DNA of 64,000 nucleotides, taken from the NCBI GenBank assembly GCA_003344405.1, contig NOWV01000148.1, positions 124,001 through 188,000 on the forward strand. The letters are read 5' to 3'. How positions within the stretch are numbered: position 1 is the stretch's first letter; each line of letters starts with the position of its first letter. A program made the translations under genes and the position numbers. The notes under the pieces were generated by a model that saw only the letters and a program-made list of their open reading frames with translations, was not told the origin of the DNA and ran no database searches. Below, one piece after another: positions 11,341-22,861 of the stretch. The DNA is from Trichoplax sp. H2 (taxonomy: Eukaryota; Placozoa; Uniplacotomia; Trichoplacea).

Positions 11341-14300
11341 CTAATCTATTTTCTGCTTCTTAATACTCAAAGAAGCAAAATCAGCTAGTAACTGATTGAC
11401 ATGACTCACCTACAATAAATAGATATTTCGACAAAAGCGAAAACAGTCATTTGAAAAAGTATAAATTAAAAATACGATTTTCGTACAGCATCGCGATGTA
11501 CTGTACTGTATATCTTTCTATATTGTACGCCTTTAGTGAGCAACAAATGTGCAGCATTACCTCCTTCGCTGTCGTTGAAATACTAATACGATTCGTGAGC
11601 ATTTCAAGGTCATCTATATCTTTGTCGGTTGCATCTACATTCTTGGAGCTTTTAAGATAGTGCTTGAGCAATTTAACAACCTAAATTGGCGTGAATTCGT
11701 AAAGTATTTAGTGTTGTATTCCATCAACGCAAATAACATTCTATACTCGTACCTCCGTTAATTTTGCCTTTAATCCAGTTATATCGCATGAACAGCTTTC
11801 ATCTTCATCTAATATACGTAAGTGCGATAATGCCAAATGTAGTGGTGTTATACCGTTAAAATCTGTAGCATCCACGCTAGTTCCTGGAATGACATAGCAA
11901 AAGCATAAGACTGATCGTTTTCTTAGAACTACAGTAAAAATAGGTTTCATCAACTTTAGTATTTCATCGATAAAATTTGACCACGAACCTGCGCCCATCA
12001 ATGTAGTCAGAACTTCAATATTACTAGAGCAGGCAGCTGAAATTAACAATAGTGAGTTGTCTACTGTTCTCTTACATTAGTTATCGAAAGTATTTGACTT
12101 TAACAATTCCAATGGAGTGTATGATTTACCTAAATGTAAAGGTGTATTTCCGTTGCAATCACGTTGATGGACATCTGCCCCATTTTCGATTAATACCTTG
12201 ACTGTAAATTTCATTTACTGTTAATGTAAGTATAGCACACACCGTACGATAGCAGCTTAAGTATAAAATTGAACAATATCTATTTGATAATGTCGTAAAG
12301 TTATTAATACTCGTACTTTGTACTGTTTCAATCAATAATGTAATTTTAAAATGTAACAAGATGATGAGAGCCCCAAATTGGAGTCTATGAGAAACAATTT
12401 GATCACGAATAACGTATACAGAGTAGTAGTATGGAAGTGATAGCTTTTCAATTTAGCAAACTTGAGTAACAAGAGTAATTAAGTGAACAGATAGCTACGA
12501 TCTACAAGCTACTACTATAATAACACTTCCTCATATTTATATTACATCAATTTCATCAGCTACATGGTATAAACACAAGCATATTCCACCGCAAAGTTAG
12601 GATAAGACGATACCAATAGGATAGATTGGTTGCAATAGTCTTACCAATGCCATTATGGCCTAAATTGGCAGCGACGTGGAGGGCAGTTCTGCGTTTATCA
12701 TCAGCCGCTCTCACATTAACACCACGATGAATGAGTTGACAAACTACAGTCAAAGACAGACATATCAAGCAATATTTTAAGCAACTTCGGCTGAAAAGAC
12801 GTTGGATATACTGCAGTATAATCCAAAGTGACTATTGCTAATTGTACAATTACTTATAGATGGTTATTTACGGTAGGTTATTGCATTCCCTAATTTTAAT
12901 TTACTCTAAACTGAACTACAGAACAACTATTCTAGTCTAAGTTGCCCGAGTTTTAACCGCATCATCACTATCTTTACATTGATTTCTATTTCATCGATGA
13001 TACGATTCAATAACGATGCAATCACTTTACCTAGTTGAATATTTCCTTCAGTTGCAGCTCGTATTAGCCTTCTTTCCACTGTCAAAGTAAAAATGAATTC
13101 ATCCGATCATCTCTACAATATTGACAACATGTCGTTCAACAATTACTCCAGCAGATGGCTCTTTTATAGCCAATTTGAAATTATCTGCAGTAGTAATGGT
13201 AATGTACTGAAAGCTTTGATACTGATTTTGCAGTCATTTTACATCTGCTATACGAGTATGCTCTTAACTCTGTTCTCTATGACTACATGGGTATCGCTGA
13301 TTAGGCTGCTATTGACAATTTCGACTATTTGTATACGTAGAATAGCAGTCATGATCCATGATCATGACGCCTTTTACTGAATAAAATGATGGTAAGTGGT
13401 ACTGATTGCTAAGGTACGAGCTAGACTAAAGCGATATAAACTATCTACTGCACTTTCTATCAATGCTTTTATCTTGACGAGGAATCCTAGTTGTCGCAGA
13501 TTAGGCTGTTATTGACAATTTTGACTATTTGTACTCGTAGAATAGCGTTGATGATACAAGTTCTCGACGTCTTCTACTCGATAAATAGATGTTATATTGT
13601 ACTGAAAGTAAGGGTACAAACTACACCAAAGCTTTACAAAATGTCTACGCCATTTCAATCAAGATTTTGATATAGACGAAGAATGATGGGTGTTGACGAT
13701 CAGGACGTTATTGACAATTTTGACAACTGCATTTGTACTCAACATGTAGAATAGCATTCATGATACAAGTTCTTGACGCCTTTTGCTATGTCGTACTGAT
13801 ACAAACTGTCTACGTCACGTTCTATCAATAATTTGATATCGATGAGGAATGATGGGCTATTGTTGATTAAGACATTATTGACAATTTTGACTATTGGTAC
13901 ACGTAGAATAGTGTGATGCATGATACTACTAGCTCTTGACCCTTTTGCTATGTCCAACAGATACAATTGTATGTTCCACTTTCTATCCCTACTTTGATAT
14001 AGACGAGGAATGATGGATATCACTGATTAGGACATTATGGACAATTTTTGACTATTTGTATTCGTAGAATAGCATTCCTGATACAAACTCTTGACGCCTT
14101 CTACTAGATAAACGGATGCTATGTCGTCCTCCACTTCCTATCAATACTTTAATATAGACGAGAAATGATGGGTATTGCTGATTAGGACGCGTTATTGACA
14201 ATTTTGACTACTTGTACTCGTAGAATGGCGTTTCAGTCATGATACAAGTGCTTGACATCTTTTACTGGATAAACGAATGCTATATGGTCCTGCTACAAAC

Positions 14301-15189
14301 TTTCGGCTCCACTTGCCATCAATACTTTGATATGGACAAAGCGTGATGGGTATCGCTGATTAGGACGTTATTGACAACTTTGACTATTTGTACTGGTAGA
14401 ATAATGATACAACTGCTTGACATCTTTTACAGGATAAAGGAAGGCTATATCGTGCAGATACAAACTCTCTGCTCCACTTGCTATCAATACTTTGAAGTAG
14501 ACGAGAAATGATGGGTATTGCTGATTAGGACACGTTATTGACAATTTTGACTACTTGTACTCGAAGAATGGCGTTACAGTCATGATACAAGTACTTGACA
14601 TCTTTAACTGGATAAATCAAAGCTATATCGTCATGCTACAAGCTCTCTGCTCCACTTACTATCAATACTTTGATATGGACGAGAAATGATGGGTATTGCT
14701 GATTAGGACCCGTTATTGACAATTTTGACTACTTGTACTCATAGAATGGCATTACAGTCATGATGCAAGTGCTTGCCATCTTTTACTGGATAAACGAAAC
14801 CTATATCGTCCTGCTACAAACTCTCTGCTCCACTTGCTATCGATACTTTGATATAGACGAAGCATGATAGGTATCGCTGATTAGGACATTATTGACAACT
14901 TTGACTATTTGTACTCGTAGAATGGCATGACAGTCATGATACAAGTGCTTGATATCTTTTACTGGATAAATGGATGTTATATCGTAATGATTGATTGTAA
15001 AGGTAGGTGATAGAAGAAAGCAATCCAAACTATTTCCTCCACTTGCAACTTACTATCAATACTTTTATATGGACGTGGAATCTTGGATCGGCTGGTGACT
15101 TTGTACTTCCTCTTATAATATCGATCGTGCACTTGAATTTTGGTCAGGACTTCATAAGCCATATCTTCACCACTTGCCAGTTCGTCCAT
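11341..15189 (-). CDS. ANKRD54: ANKRD54-like ankyrin-repeat protein
   Basis: Exons: complement(join(11341..11409,11561..11680,11753..11883,11989..12036,12130..12201,12645..12743,13031..13078,15054..15189)), 240 residues. The N-terminal exon has the short basic block SRSKIPRPYK, matching the RCKIP-type region that precedes the repeats in ANKRD54. About four ankyrin repeats follow (residues 46-170): ADDKRRTALHVAANLGHNGI, IENGADVHQRDCNGNTPLHL and VDATDFNGITPLHLALSHL. The C-terminal helices (VVKLLKHYL, DIDDLEMLTNRI, VSHVNQLLADFASLSIKK) also correspond to ANKRD54 beyond its repeats. In vertebrates this protein binds Lyn/HCLS1 and takes part in nuclear-cytoplasmic shuttling; that role is not shown here. 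The first five introns are all phase 1 and the inner exons of 48, 99, 72 and 48 nt keep the frame if skipped. Intron 1 (1,975 bp) is mostly tandem repeat. The start at 15187-15189 has in-frame stops just upstream. Confidence 0.88.
13280..14990. repeat. ~160-200-bp degenerate tandem array in ANKRD54 intron 1
   Basis: About ten copies. The block (C/T)TGATTAGGA followed by CGTTATTGACAATTTTGAC recurs near 13300, 13500, 13700, 13865, 14025, 14180, 14358, 14524, 14701 and 14880. Each unit also contains GTACTCGTAGAATGGC, CATGATACAAGTGCTTGAC, TTTTACTGGATAAA, CTCTCTGCTCCACTTGCTAT and ACGAGAAATGATGGGTAT. The later copies (14150-14950) are the most alike. Open frames through the array on both strands are not conserved between units. 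Confidence 0.9.
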
Positions 15190-15195
15190 TCTCTA

Positions 15196-15332
15196 TTATT
15201 TCAACTCCTCTAATTCCAATTCACTTTTCACACCAATAGCATCTACTCCGATAAGTGTTGAACCCTTCAAGATCTTTTCTCCTTGGCTGTAGACGATTAA
15301 TCTCCAATCTACTGTAGACTGCCTAAGTGCAT
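15196..15332 (-). other. Possible terminal exon of an unrecognised gene
   Basis: After a good splice acceptor (TATTGTTGCAG) the minus strand is open for 44 codons with balanced, non-repetitive composition: DWRLIVYSQGEKILKGSTL, then an acidic end SELELEELK and TAA. The stop lies only 6 bases before the ATG of the ANKRD54-like gene on the same strand. I do not recognise the family and cannot connect upstream exons with confidence, although open segments exist at 15427-15639 and about 15630-15790. It could be the 3' end of a tightly packed upstream gene, an alternative 5' exon, or chance. Confidence 0.35.
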
Positions 15333-16265
15333 CTGCAACAATATCAATCGTTTAAATACAATATTATAATTGCCGTTGAAAACTCATGGCTATAACTGTT
15401 GTAATAAGCCGATTTTCATCTCTCAATTAGCCCTTGCAGACACGATGACAATTAAGGAAATCAACTTGCAATTTTCTACTCCACATCAAGTCCAAAAAAT
15501 GCCTAAAATACCCCCAAAAGTCGCGACCACTGTCTAGGTCTAGGCGAGCACTGTCGCCATTTCCAGCGTTGCTAGGATAGTTGAAAGGATTGTTGCAGCC
15601 TAGTAGGCTATTTTTGATGACCCGTTCATGAGTGAGCATCGCATACTAATCCTAGTTGATTTATGATCGGCGGTCGTCGATGGTGGAATTTGTCCTTCGT
15701 AGGCAATGGAGCTTTAGCTTGGGCAAGGTTGTGTATAACTAATGTCGCAGATTGCGGCATAATAGCCAGTGTAAGATTTAGAATAGACATGGTTGTATAC
15801 GACATCTATTTTACTCGCTATTTTGCGAGCATAATCCTACATGAATTGCAATAAACTTATCATTCCTAATCATTCCAATCCATCAATATGAATGATACAG
15901 TAGGCTATTTAGGATTGATTGCAGCCATTGCAATCTTTCTAGCGGTTATACCATCATCATGCGGATTTTAAAGCTTTGCGGTCTGCATGCATGAAGACTG
16001 TGAGCTATCTAAGTACACTACTGACCACCACCCAGTGTTTCGACCACTATACTGTAGCATGGCCTAAACGACAACAGTTTGCAGGAAGCAGGATAACCTT
16101 AAGGTCAACTACCCAATCATGACTACTGCCCCTGGTAGATGGCAAGGGATAGAGGTTGGATTGCCATTTCAATATAGCGTTTCAGCATCGCTGAAATCAT
16201 TTGCAAATTTGCAAGCCTTCTCCCAACTTTTAACTTATTATTGGCAGCCATTGCATCGATGAAAG
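15333..16265. other. Spacer between divergent ANKRD54-like and gamma-glutamyltransferase genes
   Basis: The two flanking genes point away from each other, so their promoters should lie here. The stretch is less AT-rich than most of the window. It has short open frames on both strands (15427-15639 minus, 15663-15854 plus) that I cannot assign. No clear TATA box or known motif was singled out. Confidence 0.4.
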
Positions 16266-19200
16266 ATGGAGTTTCATTCTCGACGTTCTCCAGTTATCTG
16301 TCGCCATGGATGTGTAGCAAGTAGTCAACCCCTTGCGAGTCAAGTAGGCTTGGAGATTCTACGCCAAGGTGGTAATGCTGCTGATGCTGCAGTTGGTGTG
16401 GCCGCGGCACTCAATGTCACCGAGCCTTGCAGTACTGGCATCGGAGGGGATTGCTTTTGCTTGTTTTATCATGCAGGCAAAAAGCAAGTGCTTGGATTAA
16501 ATGCCAGGTTAGGCTAATATTATTACATTGAGAGTACTGTAGAGAGAGAGTAGAACGTCTTGCAAGAAGACGTTCGATTTCGACTGCTATCCTTAAACCA
16601 TACGATGATTTATCTCTTCATCCAATGTCGTCTTGTGTTTTTTGCTGGTTGGATGACAAAGTATTTTTGCTTTTTGGATGATAATGATGCTAGCATAGAA
16701 TAGGAGTATAGTATATTTGCTAAGATGGTGCCACCTCCCTCTATAATGTCGTGTTGTATTTTTACTTGTTTGATGATAACGATCCTAGCATGGAAGAGGA
16801 GTAGTGTGAGATTGCTAGGATAGTGTCTAACATTCTTGCATTCAGCAAGGATAGCGCAACGTCTTAAGAAAGTGTCATCATTCTTACTCTACTCTTCTAC
16901 CACTAGACTTATTCAATAGGATGATCCACCTCCCTCTACAATGTCGTGTTGTATTTTTACTTGTTTGATGATAACGATCCTAGCATGGAAGAGGAGTAGT
17001 GTGCGATTGCTAGGATGGTGTCTAATATTCTTGCATTCAGCAAGGATAGTGTAACGTCTAGAGAAAGTGTCATCATTCTTACTCTACTCTTCTGCAACTA
17101 GACTTATTCAATAGGATGATCCATATCTCTCTACAATGTCGTGTTGTATTTTGGCTTGTTTGATGATGACGATGCTAGCATGGAATAGGAGTATAGTATT
17201 TTTGCTTGCTTGAAGCTAACGATGCTAGCATGGAATAGAAGTAGTGTGCGATTGCTAGGATGGTGTCTAACGTTCTTACATTCAGCAAGGATAGCGTAAC
17301 GTCTAGAGAAGGTGTCATCATTCTTACTCTACTCTTCTACAACTAGACTTACTCAATAGGATGATCCATATATCTCTACAATGTCGTGTTGTATTTTGGT
17401 TTGTTTGATGATGACGATGCTAGCATGGAATAGGAATAGCGTGCGACTGTTAAGATGCTATCCTAGATCAGGCTAACAATCTTGCATTCAGAATGGATAG
17501 CGTAACTTCTTGAGAAAGTATCATCATACTTACTCTACTCTTCTACATCTAGACCTATTCAGTAAGATAATCCATATCTCTCTACAATGTCGCATCGTAT
17601 TTTTGCTTGTTTAATGATAATGATGCTAGAATGGAACAGGAATAGCGTGCAAATGCTAAGATGGTGTCCTAGGTCGGGCTAACATTCTTGCATTCAGTAA
17701 AGATAGCATAACATCTTGAGAAAGTATCATCATTCTCACTCAACTCTTCTACACCTAGACCTATTCAATAAGATGATCCATAGCTCTCTACAATGTCGTG
17801 TTGTGTTTTAGCTTGTTTGATGATAATGACATTATAGTGGAATACAAGTAGCGTTCAATTGCTAAGATAGTGTCCTAGGCTTCCGTGTCTTAATTAAGTT
17901 AAGCCAACATCCTTGCATTCCGCTAGGGGAGCGGGATCAACATGGATCTGGAAGTTCTAGAGTCAAAAATAACTTAATATTGTAGGAGTCGGACATCCAT
18001 GCTGATCCGGATGATCCATCTCTCCATAGAATGTGTTTTGGCTTGTTTGATGATGTTGATTGACATTATAATGGAATAGGAGTAGCTTACGATTGCTAAG
18101 ATAGTGTCCTAGGTCTCCAAACAGTTAATATCCTGTACAGTACTGTAATAGTGCCATTTTAACTTTCAAAACCAATTACGACAGTATCTATAATTTATTT
18201 ATACGCCCCCCCCCATCTGCATAAGATTAATATACGAGTATTCGTATTTACTTTAGTGGTCGTTGTCCTGGTGGTCTAAACATCAATGTCTTGGCAGAAC
18301 AGGGCATTACCGACAAATTGCCATGGTTCAGTCCACATGCAATAACCGTTCCAGGCGCGGCTGCTGGATGGGTTGATACGGTAGAAAAATTTGGTAGCGG
18401 TAAGGTGAGTCAATGTGAAATGCTAATAGATCCATTAGACATCGAACACCCCTACCAGTAGCACAGTCAATAATGCTGAAATGACTGTTTACAATTCTTT
18501 AGACCACAATAGTATGTATATATAAATATAGTTATACTCTAAACTGCTGTACGTATTATGATAGAATGCAATTGATCATGATTATGGAATTGCAGCTCTA
18601 TGTTCAAAGATCCAAATCGATCGACACTCCACACACTGTACCAGACCAATCCACATGATTTCAAAGATGCTCACGACCTTCCTCGAACATGCTCATCCAT
18701 TTAGACTATGGAGGTCTACATCTTAGTTGAATAGTGATATTGTAACAAAATCAGTCCATCTTCATCGACATCTGGATTCAACAACTTACCTTACATAATG
18801 TTCTGAGTACAGTCACGACAATTGAATCGATAGTGATGCTATTCTTATGTGCTATTTATTTTTGAACTATAATTGCTATTAATATTTTGTACTACAATAT
18901 ATATACAATGGCTATGGTAATGAAAAATAAAATTGTTTGATTTATAGCTGGATTTGGGACAAATTTTACAGCCAGCTATCGAATTAGCAGAATATGGTTT
19001 TCCTGTTCATCCGGTCGCAGCGCATCATTGGCAGGTTGGAGCACCCTTATTGACTAATCCAAAAAATCGTTTTGGTTACGAAATGCTTTTGAACGGTAAA
19101 CCACCTAAGGCTGGCGAAATTATGAAAATGCCAAATCTTGCACGGACTTTTAGGGTTGGTTATGCTATGATAAGCAATAGTATTCATATCTATCATGCGA

Positions 19201-21921
19201 ATTTGTTTATGTGAATAGCAGTACTGTGACATCAAAGTTGGGTTTTGATCAATGAACGTTGCTGTAGGAGATCATTTCTTGCAGAATGGTAGTATTATAT
19301 ATGTCCATCAAAATATTTTAATCCTACAACTATATATGGAATAATGTACCAAATAACTTCTGATCGGTACATCTACAGTATAGGAAATCATTTGACACCT
19401 TATTAATTAATTAATAAGTTGATAAGTTTTGCCCCTAATACAAAATTAATATCAATCATATAGCCGCATATGGAATTCTGTTCACGGTACGGTATAAAGT
19501 TACTGAACCTCTCTTAAGTGAGCACATTATCGTAAACCGTCAGTAAAGCGACGGGAGCTTGCACTAATATATATATATATATATATATATATTATACAGT
19601 ATGAATGAGTGGGTAAGAGTGTTCCACATAGCTAAAAATGGAGAGTTACTGTAAGATTAGAGAAATGCGGTACGTATATCAGTATATGTCATACACTCTA
19701 CTACTACACAGTACACGGTATAAAGTTACTGAACCTCTGACAGGTCTACGACAAATGGTAATACTATCTGTTAAATGAGCACATTATCGTAAACCGTCAG
19801 CAAAGCGACGGGAGTTTGCACTAGTAATTCATGATTAGTGAAGCGTAGGAATTATTTAACTTCTTTTAGCAAGTTTTCTCTATCATAACATTTCAATCCT
19901 ACAAATGAAATATTGTTCAAGTTGATGCTTGATCAGTTTCTTGTTGGTAATTATTTGACTCTTTTATAGTCATTCAGTAAGATTTATCCCTATCATAATA
20001 TTAATTTTAACCTTGTATAGATTCAGCTTTAAGATGACTCTTGATTTGTACAGCGTAAGAAATCATTAAACTTTTATAGTATATAATAGTAAGATTGATT
20101 TATATCATAATATGTTATTATTATGAGTAGAATAATACCCGAGGTAATTCTTAATCATCAAATAGTATATCTTTCAATACTTACAGTAAATTGAATAAGA
20201 TTTATCTCGATCATATCATTGTAATTGTGTCTACAATTGAAAATAATACTTCTACGAGGTAATTCTCGATCAGCTAAGCTTAGGAAATTATTCAACTCCT
20301 TATTGTTAAGCGTTCATCTCCGCTAATTTTATCAAACATTTTCTTAATTAATATTACTATTAAATAGGAGCTAGCCACGCAAGGGAAAAATGGTTTTTAT
20401 AGCGGACGGATAGCTAATGCGATTGTTGACATTGTAAAAGAACACGGCGGTTTAATGACCCTCGACGACCTATCTAGTCATTATAATACTTTCGATGACC
20501 CCATATGTGTCAATTATAAAGGAATTAATGTATGGGAAATCCCGCCTAATGGTCAAGGCATTACTGCTTTGCTAGCGCTTAACTTGCTAAAAGGATACGA
20601 TTGGAATGGTATGCAATTTTAACTTCCAGTGTCTCAAAATAACGTCAATCTTGTTATATAATATCGATAAATATTATCATCCTTACATTTCCATATTTCA
20701 CCTTTGACTAGGTATCGAGCATAACAGTACTCAGTACTTACATACTTTAATCGAAGCAATGCGCATAAGTTTCGCTGACTCGTCGTGGTATGTCGCTGAT
20801 CCAGAACAAGTCAATATACCTATTAAGGAATTATTGTCCAATCGCTATGCTAATGAACGACGACAGCTAATAAAATCTGATCGGTTAGCAATCATTCAAT
20901 TAGGTGTAATAATAGCGTTATCGTAATGAAATTTTGTCGAGATAGGAGTAAAGTAAAATCGGTTTAAATTGCGTAACCTGAAGATGAAACAAACTTGGCT
21001 TATTATTTCTACTACTAAAAGCGAGGCTGTAAGTCTGTAACTAATACTGGATCATCGTTACATAAATTCTAGGGCTACAGTATCAGTTGAAAAAGGGAAA
21101 CCATTCAATTGTAGTGATACAGTTTATTTTGCAACAGCTGACAACGAAGGCAACGCATGTTCATTTATTAATAGCAATTACATGGGTTTTGGAACTGGCA
21201 TCATCCCGGAAGGTTGCGGCTTTACATTACAGGTTAGAAATTGGATATATTCCTTTTGATATTTCAACTCCATTGATGGAGTATTCATTTTCATTTAATA
21301 CTGATATTATTGGAATAATTCACTGTTGATGTCCTGTACAGAACCGTGGATCAAATTTTTCTTTAGAAAAAGATCACCCGAACATTTTAGCACCTCGGAA
21401 AAGACCTTATCACACAATCATTCCCGGAATGGCGACATGTGCATCTTCTGGTGATCTTTACGCTAGCTTTGGCGTGATGGGTGGCTTCATGCAGCCGCAA
21501 GGACACGTGCAGGTAGACAACGCTATATACCGCTTGTATCTGTATCATACATCTTTTTGACAGGATTGGGTTTTGGCAAAATTACATATATTTGCTCTTG
21601 TTCGCTACGAAATCTTAGGTAATGTTGAACATGATTGACTTCGATATGAACCCTCAACAGGCCTTGGATGCCGCAAGATTTTGCGTTGGAAGTGGGCATA
21701 AAGGAAGCGCCGGTGGAGTTAATTTAGAAAAAGGTTTACCGTGTGATACCCGTGATAATTTAGCGGATATGGGTCATGATGTAAGTGATCTAATCGAAGG
21801 GCATGGACGAGCGCTATTTGGCCGAGGACAAATCATCTTAAGGAAAGAGGATAGTAACGGTTGTCGCACCTGGTGGGCAGGCTCCGATCCAAGAGCGGAT
21901 GGATTAGCCATTGGCTATTAG
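16266..21921 (+). CDS. Gamma-glutamyltransferase / glutathione hydrolase, YwrD-like
   Basis: Exons: join(16266..16507,18257..18404,18948..19154,20368..20608,20712..20883,21073..21232,21342..21512,21619..21921), 547 residues with all phases closed. The family cleaves gamma-glutamyl bonds (glutathione and conjugates) after self-cleavage of a proenzyme, as an N-terminal nucleophile hydrolase. Visible blocks are [109 protein letters not shown] and [15 protein letters not shown]. Thr353 in SDTVYF is the expected nucleophile and cleavage point. It is closer to the bacterial YwrD-like branch also found in animals than to the membrane-anchored GGT1 type. No signal peptide or N-terminal anchor is seen, so it is probably intracellular. 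Intron 1 (1.75 kb) is filled by tandem repeats and intron 3 contains a small duplication. Confidence 0.94.
16600..18130. repeat. ~200-bp tandem array in intron 1 of the gamma-glutamyltransferase gene
   Basis: About seven copies marked by (A/C)AATGTCGTGTTGTATTTT near 16622, 16743, 16938, 17136, 17376, 17583 and 17790, with a weaker copy near 18015. Units also share TGTTTGATGATAACGATGCTAGCATGGAA, a CTTGCATTCAGCAAGGATAG block and TCATCATTCTTACTCTACTCTTCTAC. Spacing is mostly 195-240 bp; the second copy is short (121 bp). Copies at 16740-17370 are nearly identical, so part of the expansion is recent. Confidence 0.9.
19489..19830. repeat. Imperfect direct duplication flanking an (AT)n tract
   Basis: ACGGTATAAAGTTACTGAACCTCT and GAGCACATTATCGTAAACCGTCAG...GCGACGGGAG occur at 19489-19567 and again at 19714-19822 in intron 3. 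The second copy holds about 35 extra bases in the middle. The two are separated by an (AT)n run at about 19568-19592 and unrelated sequence. Confidence 0.75.
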
Positions 21922-22861
21922 TACCTTCCTGATTAAACTCTTAGTTTAATTTATTTATAAAGGGAATCACTTGTATGATTTTAGGATCTAGCAACCCTAG
22001 AATATCCAATTAATCAACTCTTACATGCATTACACGAGTACTTTCTTCATTCTTAAATGAATATTACGTTTTTTTAATTTTATTTTTATAACTTATACAA
22101 TTTTAAGAATTACACTACCAGTTATCCTTCGTTTGAATATTATTTTAAAAAATAATAAAATTGCTAAAACTTGTTTTATCGCCGATAATGCGTGATTGAA
22201 GTTTTTCTTAGTATATTTTGATCAATTGATCTTAATTATAGCACGAACTTGAACTCTTTCATTGTTAATGCATGAACTATAAATTATTTCATTCACTTAG
22301 TATTACTACCTTAAATTGCTGCTAAAACCTGGGCTTAGTCAACCTTATCTCCATTCCATAGAAGCTTATATTTAAGTGCAATAAACATGTTGTAACAAGT
22401 GTAATTTATGCCAGAATTAACCTGACATAACAAAATTTTATCTTATTAGCCCAAGTTAGGTTTTTAACCAATAGCTGATCTACATGACCATGAAAGATAC
22501 AGCATATTTAAGAGTTTACGCAAGCTTACGAATATTACAATCATAAATGATTTACGCTGCTCTTAAATAATCATAGATGTCAGTATTGGTGATATGACAT
22601 AGTTGAACGCCATTAGTGCATAGACCGCAGAGTAATTTAAAAGAATTAAAATTTTTCTCTGTATGATAAATGTATCATTAATATGTAATTACCAAATCAC
22701 TTTTTATACGAGTATATAGGTCATAAGCAGAAAAATAATGTTACACATGATTTACATCCACAAAGTGTACAGTCTATCGTATCATTGACAACCTTTATGG
22801 CTTACGATAATAACACTATAGTAGAAAGATAAAATGGAGAAATATAACGTAATAAGTTGTT
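21922..22861. other. Convergent spacer between the transferase and the afadin/RADIL-like gene
   Basis: It holds the two convergent 3' flanks. It is AT-rich with no exon-like segment on either strand. Confidence 0.5.

Noticed and set aside
13739-15028. Open frames on the minus strand inside the tandem array
   Set aside because: They differ from unit to unit and are the repeat read in translation, not exons.
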